A stretch of 12,222 nucleotides of DNA from Thioalkalivibrio sp. (GTDB taxonomy: Bacteria; Pseudomonadota; Gammaproteobacteria; Ectothiorhodospirales; Ectothiorhodospiraceae). The notes below the pieces were generated by a model, which had not been told where the DNA came from, did no database searches, and was given only the letters and a program-made list of their open reading frames with translations. Shown here one piece after another: positions 1-6,749 of this stretch. Both the position numbers and the translations under genes were made by a program. The first letter of the stretch is position 1; every line of letters starts with the position of its first letter. Location: contig JAGTVE010000184.1 in NCBI GenBank assembly GCA_018224485.1, positions 1 to 12,222 on the forward strand, given 5' to 3'.

Positions 1-12
1 CCCGCAAGCGGG
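1..12. repeat. Small perfect hairpin at the window edge
   Basis: CCCGC and GCGGG pair across an AA loop, followed by AGAGGGG. It looks like the right half of a common intergenic palindrome of the form CTCTCCCGC-TT-GCGGGAGAG whose left half is outside the window. It may be a terminator or a short repeat belonging to a gene to the left. From 13 to 118 I see no gene and no convincing signal. Confidence 0.35.
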
Positions 13-118
13 AGAGGGGAGGAATGCGCGTTCTTTCACGCCAATAACGCATACCGGCCTATTCACAGGGTACCGCGAAACCCTCTCTGCCCGCGCCCGC
101 CCCTGCACCCACGCCAAA

Positions 119-228
119 GGCTGGAGCGGGGTGTGCCGGGTCCGGATCGTCGGGGGCCACGGATGGCCGTCGTCGAGCGCCCATGGAAGGCTCGAGCGTG
201 TCCGGACCCGGCACACCCCGCTCCAGCC
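119..228 (-). repeat. Structured repeat element A (28-bp perfect inverted arms, conserved core), downstream of the MFS gene
   Basis: Positions 119-146 are the exact reverse complement of 201-228, giving a 28-bp perfect stem. The 54-nt interior (147-200) holds two smaller hairpins with the loop words ACGGATG and CATGGAAG. Positions 149-206 align without gaps to 1616-1673 in element B, 50 of 58 identical. The arms are also related to those of B but have diverged, with pairing kept on both sides. It begins 61 bp after the MFS stop. Read on the minus strand, the stem is followed by TTTGG, a short T run. It could therefore act as a transcript end or 3'-stabilising structure for the MFS mRNA, or be a mobile REP-like palindrome. 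The structure is seen directly; the function is inferred. Confidence 0.75.
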
Positions 229-289
229 CTTACCCGCCCGACACACACCGTCCCAGCCCAACCCCCGTCACCCTGGCGCATCGCCACCA

Positions 290-1435
290 TCAGCGCACCA
301 CCCGGCGCACCCATCCCGCCGTCGCCACCGCGGCACCGGCCCCCGCCAGCACCGCCGCGAAGAGGTAAACGGACGCCGGACTGACCCCATCCCAGAGGTA
401 ACCACTGGCGAGGCTTCCCACCGCCCCGCCGAGCCCGAAGCTCAGCGAGGAGTACAGCGCCTGCCCACGACCCTGCAACCGACCGGAGAAATTAAGGTGC
501 ACGAGCGAGATCGCGGCCGCGTGATAGACCCCGTAGCTCGCCGCGTGCAGAAGCTGGATCAGGACGAGCGCCGACAGGCTCTCGGGCACGGTGGCCAGCA
601 GCCACCAGCGCAGCGTGGTCAGCAGCAGCGCCAGTGTCACCAGGGGCCACGCCCCGAAGCGCAGGATCAGGCGCGGCATCAGCAGGAAGACCAGTACCTC
701 CGCCGCCACCCCGAGGGCCCAGAGCTGCCCCGCGACGGCCCGGCTGAAGCCCTGCGCCTCGACGTACAATGTGAAGAAGGCGTAATACGGTCCGTGGCTC
801 GCCTGCATGAAGAAACAGGCCAGCAGCAGTGCAATCACCTCGGGTCGACGGAGCACGGCCGACAACGCGCCCGCTCCGTCCCAACCGAGTTCACCAACCG
901 GCGGTTCGCGAACCTGAAGCGTGGAGAGGTAGAGCCCGGCGAGCAGCGCCAGCATGATCCAGGGAAGCCACTGGATCGACATTGCGTCGAACAGCCACCC
1001 CAGTCCAGCCACCGCCAGGATGAACCCGATCGAACCCCACAGGCGCACCAGTGCATAGCGGTGGCTGCCATGTCCCAGCGACCGCAGCGTGGTCGCCTCG
1101 AACTGCGGCAGGATCGCGTTCCAGAAGAAGCTGAAGACCGCCATCACCACCGCCAGCCACCAGTAGCCGGAGTGGAACAGCACCCCGCCGAAGGTCAGCA
1201 GCCCCACCAGCGCGCCCAGGCGGATGATCGGCATGCGCACACCAGCCCGGTCCGCGAGCCAGCCCCAGACGTTCGGCGCGACGATCTTCGTCGCCAGGAT
1301 GATCGCCATCAGCTCGCCGATCTGCGAACCGGTGAAGCCCAGCTCGGCGAGATACGGCCCCCAGAAGGGCATGAACGCCCCAATGCTGGCGAAGTAGAAG
1401 AAGTAGAAACTGGAAAGGCGAACGTGCTGATTCAC
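290..1435 (-). CDS. MFS permease, HcaT/3-phenylpropionate transporter-like family
   Basis: An inner-membrane secondary transporter of about 380 residues with around 12 hydrophobic helices. The N-terminal stretch RLSSFYFFYFASIGAFMPFW matches the pattern of E. coli HcaT (RWLALGYFTYFFSYGIFLPFW), and the later VRLWGSIGF, GPYYAFF, LWALGVAAEV and LLHAASYGVYH segments fit the same family, whose usual length is about 380. HcaT is a presumed 3-phenylpropionate/proton symporter; the substrate here cannot be read from sequence and no aromatic catabolic genes are nearby. The start is uncertain. In-frame candidates are GTG at 1456, TTG at 1447 and GTG at 1435, and none has a good Shine-Dalgarno sequence. 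I chose 1435 because it gives an HcaT-like N-terminus and keeps the gene clear of the inverted repeat at 1447-1540. It is separated from aroC upstream by two structured elements, so it is probably transcribed on its own. Confidence 0.88.
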   Translation of the reverse strand: MNQHVRLSSFYFFYFASIGAFMPFWGPYLAELGFTGSQIGELMAIILATKIVAPNVWGWLADRAGVRMPIIRLGALVGLLTFGGVLFHSGYWWLAVVMAVFSFFWNAILPQFEATTLRSLGHGSHRYALVRLWGSIGFILAVAGLGWLFDAMSIQWLPWIMLALLAGLYLSTLQVREPPVGELGWDGAGALSAVLRRPEVIALLLACFFMQASHGPYYAFFTLYVEAQGFSRAVAGQLWALGVAAEVLVFLLMPRLILRFGAWPLVTLALLLTTLRWWLLATVPESLSALVLIQLLHAASYGVYHAAAISLVHLNFSGRLQGRGQALYSSLSFGLGGAVGSLASGYLWDGVSPASVYLFAAVLAGAGAAVATAGWVRRVVR

Positions 1436-1446
1436 CGGGGTATTCA

Positions 1447-1540
1447 ATCGGTCCACCCGATCACGGGACGCCGTGAATACATCCCTGTCGGCTTGACGGC
1501 AGCATCCCTGCTGCCGACACCCGTGATCGGGTGGACCGAT
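1447..1540 (-). repeat. Structured repeat element C (21-bp perfect inverted arms, REP-like core) at the start of the MFS gene
   Basis: Positions 1447-1467 are the exact reverse complement of 1520-1540. Inside, TGTCGGC (1486-1492) pairs with GCCGACA (1513-1519), and GGCAGC (1498-1503) pairs with GCTGCC (1510-1515) around ATCCCT. The word ATCCCTG occurs twice, once in each sub-hairpin. On the minus strand the core reads as two stem-loops with AGGGATG loops, the same plan as elements A and B, whose loops mostly read ATGGATG. I recall very similar palindromes between genes in several gammaproteobacteria, so this is probably a member of a dispersed repeat family. It lies in, or overlaps, the translation start region of the MFS gene. 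Confidence 0.75.
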
Positions 1541-1584
1541 CGAACACCGCGAACCACGGGAGCACCCTTACCCCGTACGCAAAA

Positions 1585-1696
1585 GGGCCGAGTGGGGGTG
1601 CCCCGGTTTCGGACCGTTGGCGGTCATGGATGGCCGCCATCGAGCGCCCATGGATGGCTTGAGCGTGTCCGGAACCGGGGCACCCTCGCTCGGCCC
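1585..1696 (-). terminator. Structured repeat element B, probable aroC transcription terminator
   Basis: The 30-nt arms 1585-1614 and 1667-1696 are inverted complements at 27 of 30 positions. The three exceptions are all transitions, which can be G-U pairs in RNA of one strand. On the minus strand the stem ends in GGCCC followed at once by TTTTGCG, the layout of an intrinsic terminator, and it starts 57 bp after the aroC stop. The interior is a close copy of the element A core and contains a GGCGG/CCGCC hairpin with an ATGGATG loop. The 52-nt interior is far larger than a normal terminator loop, so a repeat-derived terminator is the best description. An attenuator for MFS expression is an alternative, since the MFS gene lies next on the same strand. 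Confidence 0.65.
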
Positions 1697-1753
1697 CTAC
1701 CCCCACACAATATGGCAGCCGGCTCGCCGCGATGCGGAAAAAACCCATTACGG

Positions 1754-2857
1754 TCAGCCCTCGCCGGTCTCGGTGTACTGGTGCAGACCGGTGTGTACGT
1801 CGGCGTTCTGTGCCCGGTGCCGCAATGCGTGATCCATCAGCACCAGGGCCAGCATGGCCTCGGCGATCGGCGTGGCGCGGATGCCCACGCAGGGGTCGTG
1901 GCGGCCCTTGGTGACCACCTCCACCGGTTCGCCGTCGATGTTCACCGTGCGTCCGGCGAGCCGGATGCTCGAGGTCGGTTTCAGCGCCATGCTCACCCGG
2001 ACCGTCTGGCCCGAGGAGATGCCGCCGAGCACGCCGCCGGAGTGATTGCTGAGGAAGCCCTCGGGCGTCAACTCGTCGCGGTGTTCGGTGCCGCGCTGCT
2101 CGACCACCGCGAAGCCATCCCCGATCTCAACGCCCTTGACCGCATTGATGCTCATCATCGCGCCGGCGATATCGGCGTCGAGGCGGTCGAAGATCGGTTC
2201 GCCCCAACCCGGGGGTACTCCGCGGGCCTCGACCTCGATGCGCGCGCCGATGGAGTCGCCGGACTTGCGCAGGCGGTCCATGAAGGCCTCGAGCTCGGGC
2301 ACCCGGTCCGGATCGGGCGCGAAGAAGGGGTTGCGGTTCACGGCATCGGCATCGCGGAAGTCGACGCGGATCGGCCCGAGCTGGGACAGCCAGCCCCGGA
2401 TCTCGACGCCGTAGCGGTGCGCCAGGTAGCGTTTCGCGATGCCGCCGGCCGCGACGCGCAGCGCCGTTTCGCGCGCCGAGCTGCGCCCCCCGCCGCGGTA
2501 GTCGCGCAGCCCGTACTTCTGATGATAGGTGTAATCGGCGTGACCCGGACGGAAGCGGTCCTTGATCTCGCTGTAGTCCTTGGAGCGCTGGTCGACATTC
2601 TCGATCAGCAGCCCGATCGGTGCGCCCGTCGTCACGCCCTCGAAGACGCCCGACAGGATCCGGACCTGGTCCGGCTCGCGGCGCTGCGTGGTGTGACGCG
2701 ACTGCCCGGGGCGCCTGCGGTCCAGATCGCCCTGCAGCTCCGCCTCGCTGAGAGGGAGTCCCGGCGGACAGCCGTCGACGACTGCTCCCAGCGCGGGACC
2801 GTGGCTCTCGCCAAAGCTCGTGACGACGAAGGACCTTCCGAAGCTGTTTCCCGACAT
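1754..2857 (-). CDS. aroC: Chorismate synthase
   Basis: Cytoplasmic enzyme of the last shikimate-pathway step, converting 5-enolpyruvylshikimate-3-phosphate to chorismate with reduced FMN as cofactor. At 367 residues it is a full-length bacterial AroC. The N-terminus MSGNSFGRSF followed by TSFGESHG carries the conserved histidine at residue 19. Further family signatures follow in order: DLDRRRPGQSRHTTQRREPD, FRPGHADYTYHQKYG with the second catalytic histidine, RGGGRSSARETALRVAAGG, and RHDPCVGIRATPIAEAM near the C-terminus. The ATG at 2857 is chosen because MSGN is the family start, although the frame stays open upstream. No Shine-Dalgarno sequence precedes it; a possible -10 (TACACT) lies six bases before the ATG. 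It is divergent from the diguanylate cyclase gene with 144 bp between them. There is no other aro gene here, which is usual for aroC. Confidence 0.98.
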   Translation of the reverse strand: MSGNSFGRSFVVTSFGESHGPALGAVVDGCPPGLPLSEAELQGDLDRRRPGQSRHTTQRREPDQVRILSGVFEGVTTGAPIGLLIENVDQRSKDYSEIKDRFRPGHADYTYHQKYGLRDYRGGGRSSARETALRVAAGGIAKRYLAHRYGVEIRGWLSQLGPIRVDFRDADAVNRNPFFAPDPDRVPELEAFMDRLRKSGDSIGARIEVEARGVPPGWGEPIFDRLDADIAGAMMSINAVKGVEIGDGFAVVEQRGTEHRDELTPEGFLSNHSGGVLGGISSGQTVRVSMALKPTSSIRLAGRTVNIDGEPVEVVTKGRHDPCVGIRATPIAEAMLALVLMDHALRHRAQNADVHTGLHQYTETGEG

Positions 2858-2863
2858 CACGTT

Positions 2864-2893
2864 AGTGTAGCCCGAGCGCGGCGCCGCCGGAAA
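2864..2893 (-). promoter_or_regulatory. Possible aroC promoter, placed for a leaderless transcript
   Basis: On the minus strand a TTTCCG (2893-2888) is followed after 18 bases by TACACT (2869-2864). The -35 match is weak and the -10 fair. Only six bases separate the -10 from the aroC ATG, so transcription from it would start at about the A of the ATG. Confidence 0.3.
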
Positions 2894-2938
2894 CGTCCAT
2901 GCCGCCGGGCCGGGTGCCGGTTTCCTGGTGCACAGGCG

Positions 2939-2944
2939 TATCAT
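2939..2944 (+). promoter_or_regulatory. Possible -10 element (TATCAT) for the diguanylate cyclase gene
   Basis: TATCAT lies 57 bp before the diguanylate cyclase ATG in the 144-bp divergent region. No good -35 hexamer is seen at 16-18 bases upstream (the sequence there is around GTGCCGG), so it would need an activator or be wrong. Confidence 0.25.
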
Positions 2945-2965
2945 GGGAGGGCAAGGCCCTGATCG

Positions 2966-2984
2966 CGGGACCGGGTCGGTCCCG
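2966..2984 (+). other. Hairpin in the leader of the diguanylate cyclase gene
   Basis: CGGGACC (2966-2972) and GGTCCCG (2978-2984) pair perfectly around a 5-nt loop. The stem ends eight bases before the Shine-Dalgarno GGAGAGG (2993-2999), itself just ahead of the ATG at 3002. It has no T run, so it is not a terminator; it could tune ribosome access or mRNA stability. Confidence 0.4.
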
Positions 2985-3001
2985 TCCCACCTGGAGAGGC
3001 C

Positions 3002-5059
3002 ATGTCCGGTGCGAACGACCACCCCTCGGAATCGATACGGCGCGCGCTGCCCGAGCCCGATCTGTCGCGGCTGCTGCTGGAAAATCTCGCGACCGGGGTC
3101 TTCGGGGTCGACGTGGAGGGGCGCTTCACCTTCCTGAACCGGGCGGCCACCCGCCTGTTCGGCTTCACCTCGCCCGAATCGGTCCTCGGGCGGGACAGCC
3201 ATTCGCTGACCAACCACAGCGATCAGGACGGGGTCCGTTACACCGTGATGGAGTGCCCGATCCACCGGGTGATGGTCACCGCCCGACCGCTGGAGGTCGG
3301 CACCGACACCTTCCGCCGCATCGACGGCAGCCCGTTCTTCGCCCGCTACTACGCAACACCGCTGCTCGACGGCGCGGGGGATGTGCAGGGTGCGGTGGTC
3401 GCGATCGAGGACATCACCGAGAGTCTGCTGCGCGAACGAACGCTAGCCCAGTACAAGGCGGTGTTCGATGCCTCGCGCGACGCGATCCTGCTGCACGACC
3501 GGCGCGCGATCATCGACTGCAATCCGGCCAGCCTGGAGCTGTTCGGTGCCGCATCGCCAGGTGACCTGATCGGGCATCATCCGGGTGACTGCTCACCGCA
3601 GTTCCAGCCCGACGGCAGGCCGTCCCGGGAGACCCTGGAGTCCCTTGCCGAGCAGGCGCTGACCGGCGGCTCGGTGGCCTACGAGTGGCTTTGCAGAGGC
3701 CTGGATGGCCGAAGCTTCCCGAGCGAGGTCCTGCTGAGCCGAGTGGATCTGCCCGAGGGCCCGTTCCTGCAGGCGGTGATACGGGACATCACCGAACGTC
3801 AGAGAGCCGAGCGGGCCTTGCGGCATAGCCAGGCCGAGCTGGCGGCCGCCCAGGAGATGGCGCAGCTCGGCAACTGGGTACGGGACATCGGCTCAGACCA
3901 GCTCTCCTGGTCCGACGAGGTCTTCCGCATCTTCGGGCTGGAACCCGGGTCCCGGCAGCCGGACTACGGGGACGTCCTGCGGCTCGTGCATCCGGAGGAC
4001 CGTGAACGCCTCGAGCGCGCGATCGCCGGCGCCCTCGAGAACGGCTCCGGGTACGAGCTGGAGCACCGGATACTGCGGCCCGACGGCAGCCAGCGCACGG
4101 TTCAGGAACGGGCGCTGGTGGTCCGGGGTGACGGCGGCCGGTCGGTGCGCATGCGCGGCACCATCCAGGACGTGACGGACCGGCGCCGCCTCGAGGACCA
4201 GCTACGCGACCAGCGGGATCTGGTGGAGACGATACTCGACGGCCTTCCGGCGATCTTCTTCCTGCTCGACACCGAGGGCAGACTGGTGCGCTGGAACCGC
4301 AACCTGGAGGGGGTGACCGGCATCAGCGAGGACCGGATCCAGGGTCGGGAGGCCGTGCAACTCGCCGATCCGCTGGACCGGCAGCGGCTGGGCAGCGCCT
4401 TCGACCTGACCCTGCAGGAGGGATCCGCGGAGATCGAGGCGGGACTGCGCGACCACAACGGCCGGATCGTCCACTACCTGTTCACCTGCAACCGGGTACG
4501 TCTGCAGGGCGGGACCTTCCTGGCCGGTTTCGGCGTGGACATCTCCGAGCGCAAGCGGCTCGAAAAGGAACTGGCGCGGCAGGCCTCGCACGACCATCTG
4601 ACGGGCCTCTACAATCGCTGGAAGTTCGAGGAGGTGCTGCAGCTGGAACGGGAGCGCGCCCGACGCTATGGCACGCAGTTCTCCATGGTGATGTTCGACA
4701 TCGATCATTTCAAGCGCGTGAATGACGAGTTTGGCCATGATGTCGGGGATCGCGTGCTGCAGGGGATCGGCGGACTGGTCGGGCAACAGGTGCGGCGCAC
4801 GGATATCCTCGCCCGGTGGGGCGGCGAGGAGTTCATGCTGCTGCTGTCGGAGACCGGCCTCGATCACGCCCGGCAGCTGGCCGAAGCCACCCGCATGCGG
4901 GTGGGACAGACGGACTTCCCGGGGTGCGGCCGGCTGACGATCAGCCTCGGCGTGACCGAGTACCGCCCCGGCGAGACGCTCTCCGCGATGCTCAAGCGCG
5001 TGGACAATGCGCTGTATTCGGCCAAGCGGGGCGGACGCGACCGGACCGTGACCGCCTGA
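3002..5059 (+). CDS. Diguanylate cyclase with four PAS domains (PAS-PAS-PAS-PAS-GGDEF)
   Basis: A 685-residue sensor enzyme expected to make cyclic di-GMP from two GTP. Rough domain order: PAS 22-140, PAS 150-268, PAS of the PAS_3 type with its PAC segment 285-395, PAS 400-515, GGDEF 525-685. Each PAS ends in the typical DIT/DVT/DIS-E/D-R motif. The cyclase domain opens with ASHDHLTGLYNRWKFEE and has the metal-binding FDIDHFKRVND (Asp 566 and 568) and an intact GGEEF active site at 607-611. The product-binding inhibitory site RxxD (RRTD, 598-601) sits exactly five residues ahead of GGEEF. There is no transmembrane segment or signal peptide, so it is cytoplasmic; the bound ligand or cofactor of the PAS domains cannot be read. 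The start ATG has the Shine-Dalgarno GGAGAGG. A rhodanese gene follows 73 bp downstream on the same strand. Confidence 0.95.
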   Translation: MSGANDHPSESIRRALPEPDLSRLLLENLATGVFGVDVEGRFTFLNRAATRLFGFTSPESVLGRDSHSLTNHSDQDGVRYTVMECPIHRVMVTARPLEVGTDTFRRIDGSPFFARYYATPLLDGAGDVQGAVVAIEDITESLLRERTLAQYKAVFDASRDAILLHDRRAIIDCNPASLELFGAASPGDLIGHHPGDCSPQFQPDGRPSRETLESLAEQALTGGSVAYEWLCRGLDGRSFPSEVLLSRVDLPEGPFLQAVIRDITERQRAERALRHSQAELAAAQEMAQLGNWVRDIGSDQLSWSDEVFRIFGLEPGSRQPDYGDVLRLVHPEDRERLERAIAGALENGSGYELEHRILRPDGSQRTVQERALVVRGDGGRSVRMRGTIQDVTDRRRLEDQLRDQRDLVETILDGLPAIFFLLDTEGRLVRWNRNLEGVTGISEDRIQGREAVQLADPLDRQRLGSAFDLTLQEGSAEIEAGLRDHNGRIVHYLFTCNRVRLQGGTFLAGFGVDISERKRLEKELARQASHDHLTGLYNRWKFEEVLQLERERARRYGTQFSMVMFDIDHFKRVNDEFGHDVGDRVLQGIGGLVGQQVRRTDILARWGGEEFMLLLSETGLDHARQLAEATRMRVGQTDFPGCGRLTISLGVTEYRPGETLSAMLKRVDNALYSAKRGGRDRTVTA

Positions 5060-5132
5060 GCGTGCCCGAGGCCGGCGTTCGGAGCGCCAGAGCCGCGTGC
5101 CCGGCCGGCAATCGATGCGACGAGGGAAGGTG

Positions 5133-5558
5133 ATGACCGCAGACACGCCCAGAACAGTGACACCCCAGCAGGCCTTCGACAGCCTGAGCCGGCGTCCGCG
5201 CGATCTGCTGGTCGATATCCGCTCGACCATGGAGTACCTCTTCGTCGGTCACCCGGTCGGTGCAGTGCACATTCCGTGGATCGACGAGCCCGACTGGGTG
5301 GAGAATCCCCACTTCGTTGCCGAGGTGCGCAAGCTGCTGCTGGGCGGGATCGGAGATGCCGGCGAGGACGCCCCGGCCGTGTTCCTGATCTGCCGCAGCG
5401 GCAAACGCTCGATCGCCGCCGGACACGCCCTGGTCGAGGCAGGCATCGACAACGTGTATTCCGTCGACGAGGGATTCGAGGGCCCGCTGGATGGCGAGCA
5501 CCACCGCTCCACCATCTCGGGATGGCGCTTTCGCGGCCTTCCCTGGGAGCAGTGCTGA
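5133..5558 (+). CDS. Single-domain rhodanese-like sulfurtransferase
   Basis: A 141-residue single rhodanese domain, probably cytoplasmic. Rhodaneses carry sulfane sulfur as a persulfide on an active-site cysteine. Here the cysteine is residue 87 at the start of the six-residue loop CRSGKR, preceded by VFLI, so the protein looks catalytically competent. LLVDIRSTMEYLFVGHPVGA is the N-terminal CH2A-like segment, and the C-terminus GWRFRGLPWEQC fits a subgroup of short bacterial rhodaneses and ends in a second cysteine. The start at 5133 is chosen because GAGGGAAGG lies just upstream; an in-frame start 12 codons earlier (5097) has no ribosome site. It follows the diguanylate cyclase on the same strand with no terminator seen, so they may be cotranscribed. 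The sulfur acceptor is unknown. Confidence 0.9.
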   Translation: MTADTPRTVTPQQAFDSLSRRPRDLLVDIRSTMEYLFVGHPVGAVHIPWIDEPDWVENPHFVAEVRKLLLGGIGDAGEDAPAVFLICRSGKRSIAAGHALVEAGIDNVYSVDEGFEGPLDGEHHRSTISGWRFRGLPWEQC

Positions 5559-5577
5559 GCCCGCGGCGGGAAGCCGG

Positions 5578-6468
5578 TCAGACCTCGAGCTGTTCCCGGG
5601 TCAGCAGGAAGACCCCCTCGCCGCCCCCGGCAAGTTCGAGCCAGGTGAATGGGACGTCCGGAAAGGCGTCCTCCAGCGCCGGCCGGCTGTTGCCGACCTC
5701 GACGATCAGCACGCCGTGATCGGCCAGATGAGGGCCCGCCTCCGCCAGGATGCGCCCTACCACGTCCAGGCCGTCCGCGCCGGCGGCAAGGCCCAGCGAC
5801 GGCTCGTGCCGGTACTCGGGCGCCAGATCCGCCATCTCGCCGGCATCGACGTAGGGCGGATTCGACACGATCAGGTCGAACGGGGGGGCAGCACCGAGCC
5901 CGTCGAAGACGTCGCTGCGGATGACCCGGGTCCGCTCTTCCACACCATGGTCCCGGGCATTGCGGCGCGCCACCGCGAGCGCCTCCGGCGACACGTCGGC
6001 CAACCAGACCTCGGCCTGCGGAAACACGCTGGCCGTCGCCAGTCCGATGCACCCGCTCCCCGTGCACAGGTCGAGCACCCGGTGCACGGCGTCGGGTTCC
6101 AGCCACGGACTGAAGCCCTCGGCGATCAGCTCCGCGATGGGAGAGCGCGGGACGAGTACGCGCTCATCGACGTAGAATGGAAGGCCCATGAACCAGGCCT
6201 CCCGGGTGATATAGGCGGCCGGCTTGCGGGTGCTGATGCGCAGTCTCAGTGCCGCCTCCACGCGGCTGCGCTCTGCCGGTGTCAGTCGGCTGTCCCACCA
6301 GTCTTCCGGGAGATCGAGCGGCAACGACAGGCTGTGCAGCACCAGCCATGCCGCCTCGTCGAGCGCGTTATCGGTACCATGACCGAACTGCAGCCGCGCT
6401 GCACGGAACTGGCTGGCGCCAAAACGGATGAAGTCGCGGATGCTGTACAGGTCGGTGACCGGATCCAT
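5578..6468 (-). CDS. prmB: 50S ribosomal protein L3 N(5)-glutamine methyltransferase
   Basis: An S-adenosylmethionine-dependent methyltransferase that in E. coli methylates a glutamine side chain of ribosomal protein L3. It has an N-terminal helical domain and a C-terminal class I fold. The N-terminus (SIRDFIRFGASQF, then GHGTDNALDEAAWLVL) and the segment FYVDERVLVPRSPIAELI align with E. coli PrmB rather than the release-factor enzyme PrmC. The SAM-binding DLCTGSGCIGLA and the catalytic NPPY (203-206), followed by YRHEPSLGLAAGADGL, are intact. I chose ATG 6468 (296 residues), preceded by GAGGG and giving a PrmB-like N-terminus. A GTG at 6525 would add 19 residues but lacks a ribosome site. 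The gene converges with the rhodanese with only 19 bp between stops. Confidence 0.96.
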   Translation of the reverse strand: MDPVTDLYSIRDFIRFGASQFRAARLQFGHGTDNALDEAAWLVLHSLSLPLDLPEDWWDSRLTPAERSRVEAALRLRISTRKPAAYITREAWFMGLPFYVDERVLVPRSPIAELIAEGFSPWLEPDAVHRVLDLCTGSGCIGLATASVFPQAEVWLADVSPEALAVARRNARDHGVEERTRVIRSDVFDGLGAAPPFDLIVSNPPYVDAGEMADLAPEYRHEPSLGLAAGADGLDVVGRILAEAGPHLADHGVLIVEVGNSRPALEDAFPDVPFTWLELAGGGEGVFLLTREQLEV

Positions 6469-6617
6469 CACGGGACCCTCGGCTGGTGGTGCATGGAGAC
6501 GCTGGGGGCGCGCTGCTGGCTTCACGGCGCGTATTCCAGCACTCTACAACAATGCGATCTGGCGAACCCCACCGGCGCCGTGCGGCACGGGCCCGGACCA
6601 CGGTTCATCGATCTTTT

Positions 6618-6648
6618 TTCATCCAAGGGATTAGTTCTTTCGTATAAT
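6618..6648 (+). promoter_or_regulatory. Probable sigma-70 promoter for the FimX-like gene
   Basis: A perfect TATAAT (6643-6648) stands in the most AT-rich patch of the window, between the divergent prmB and the FimX-like gene. The best -35 is a weak TTCATC (6618-6623) at a long 19-base spacing. A start near 6655 would leave a leader of about 95 nt before the ATG at 6750. Confidence 0.55.
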
Positions 6649-6672
6649 AGTAGGGTCGAGGAGGCGAATTCT

Positions 6673-6700
6673 GCGGGCCATGCGCAACGACGAGGCCCGC
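6673..6700 (+). other. Hairpin in the leader of the FimX-like gene
   Basis: GCGGGCC (6673-6679) pairs perfectly with GGCCCGC (6694-6700) across a 14-nt loop. It lies inside the presumed 5' untranslated leader, well before the ribosome site AGAGGA at 6739-6744. It lacks a T run. It does not match the conserved parts of the known c-di-GMP riboswitches as far as I can see. Confidence 0.4.
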
Positions 6701-6749
6701 TCCGCCGCTCGCGCCGGGGATTCACGGCGCCGGCCGCAAGAGGAACTTG

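Larger units (their letters stand above)
1436..1753. other. Intergenic region between aroC and the MFS gene, filled by two structured elements
   Basis: No coding sequence is supported in these 318 bases. They hold element C (1447-1540) and element B (1585-1696). Positions 1697-1753 next to the aroC stop contain an A6 run at 1738-1743 (T6 on the aroC strand), not preceded by a strong stem on that strand. I found no convincing sigma-70 promoter for the MFS gene. Confidence 0.6.

Noticed and set aside
119..1696. Elements A, C and B as a CRISPR array or as ends of an insertion sequence around the MFS gene
   Set aside because: The copies are not regularly spaced and have no spacers. A and B are in the same orientation rather than terminal inverted repeats, and no transposase or target duplication is seen.
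1727..1743. CCGC-GAT-GCGG next to the A6 run as an aroC terminator
   Set aside because: On the aroC strand the T run comes before the small stem, not after it, so the order is wrong.
131..2962. A plus-strand frame open for 943 codons across the MFS gene and aroC
   Set aside because: It is antisense to two clearly recognised genes and runs through the repeat elements. Its product is low-complexity and rich in Arg, Gln, His and Pro with no domain. Long antisense frames are expected in GC-rich DNA.
2858..3265. N-terminal extension of aroC by 136 codons
   Set aside because: Family proteins start at MSGN. The extension would overlap the divergent diguanylate cyclase gene and has no AroC similarity.
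4202..5230. 342-codon minus-strand frame inside the diguanylate cyclase gene
   Set aside because: It is antisense to intact PAS and GGDEF domains and shows no recognisable protein features.
6660..6749. A c-di-GMP riboswitch in the leader of the FimX-like gene
   Set aside because: The leader has a stem but none of the conserved GEMM sequence blocks I would expect; kept only as a structured leader.
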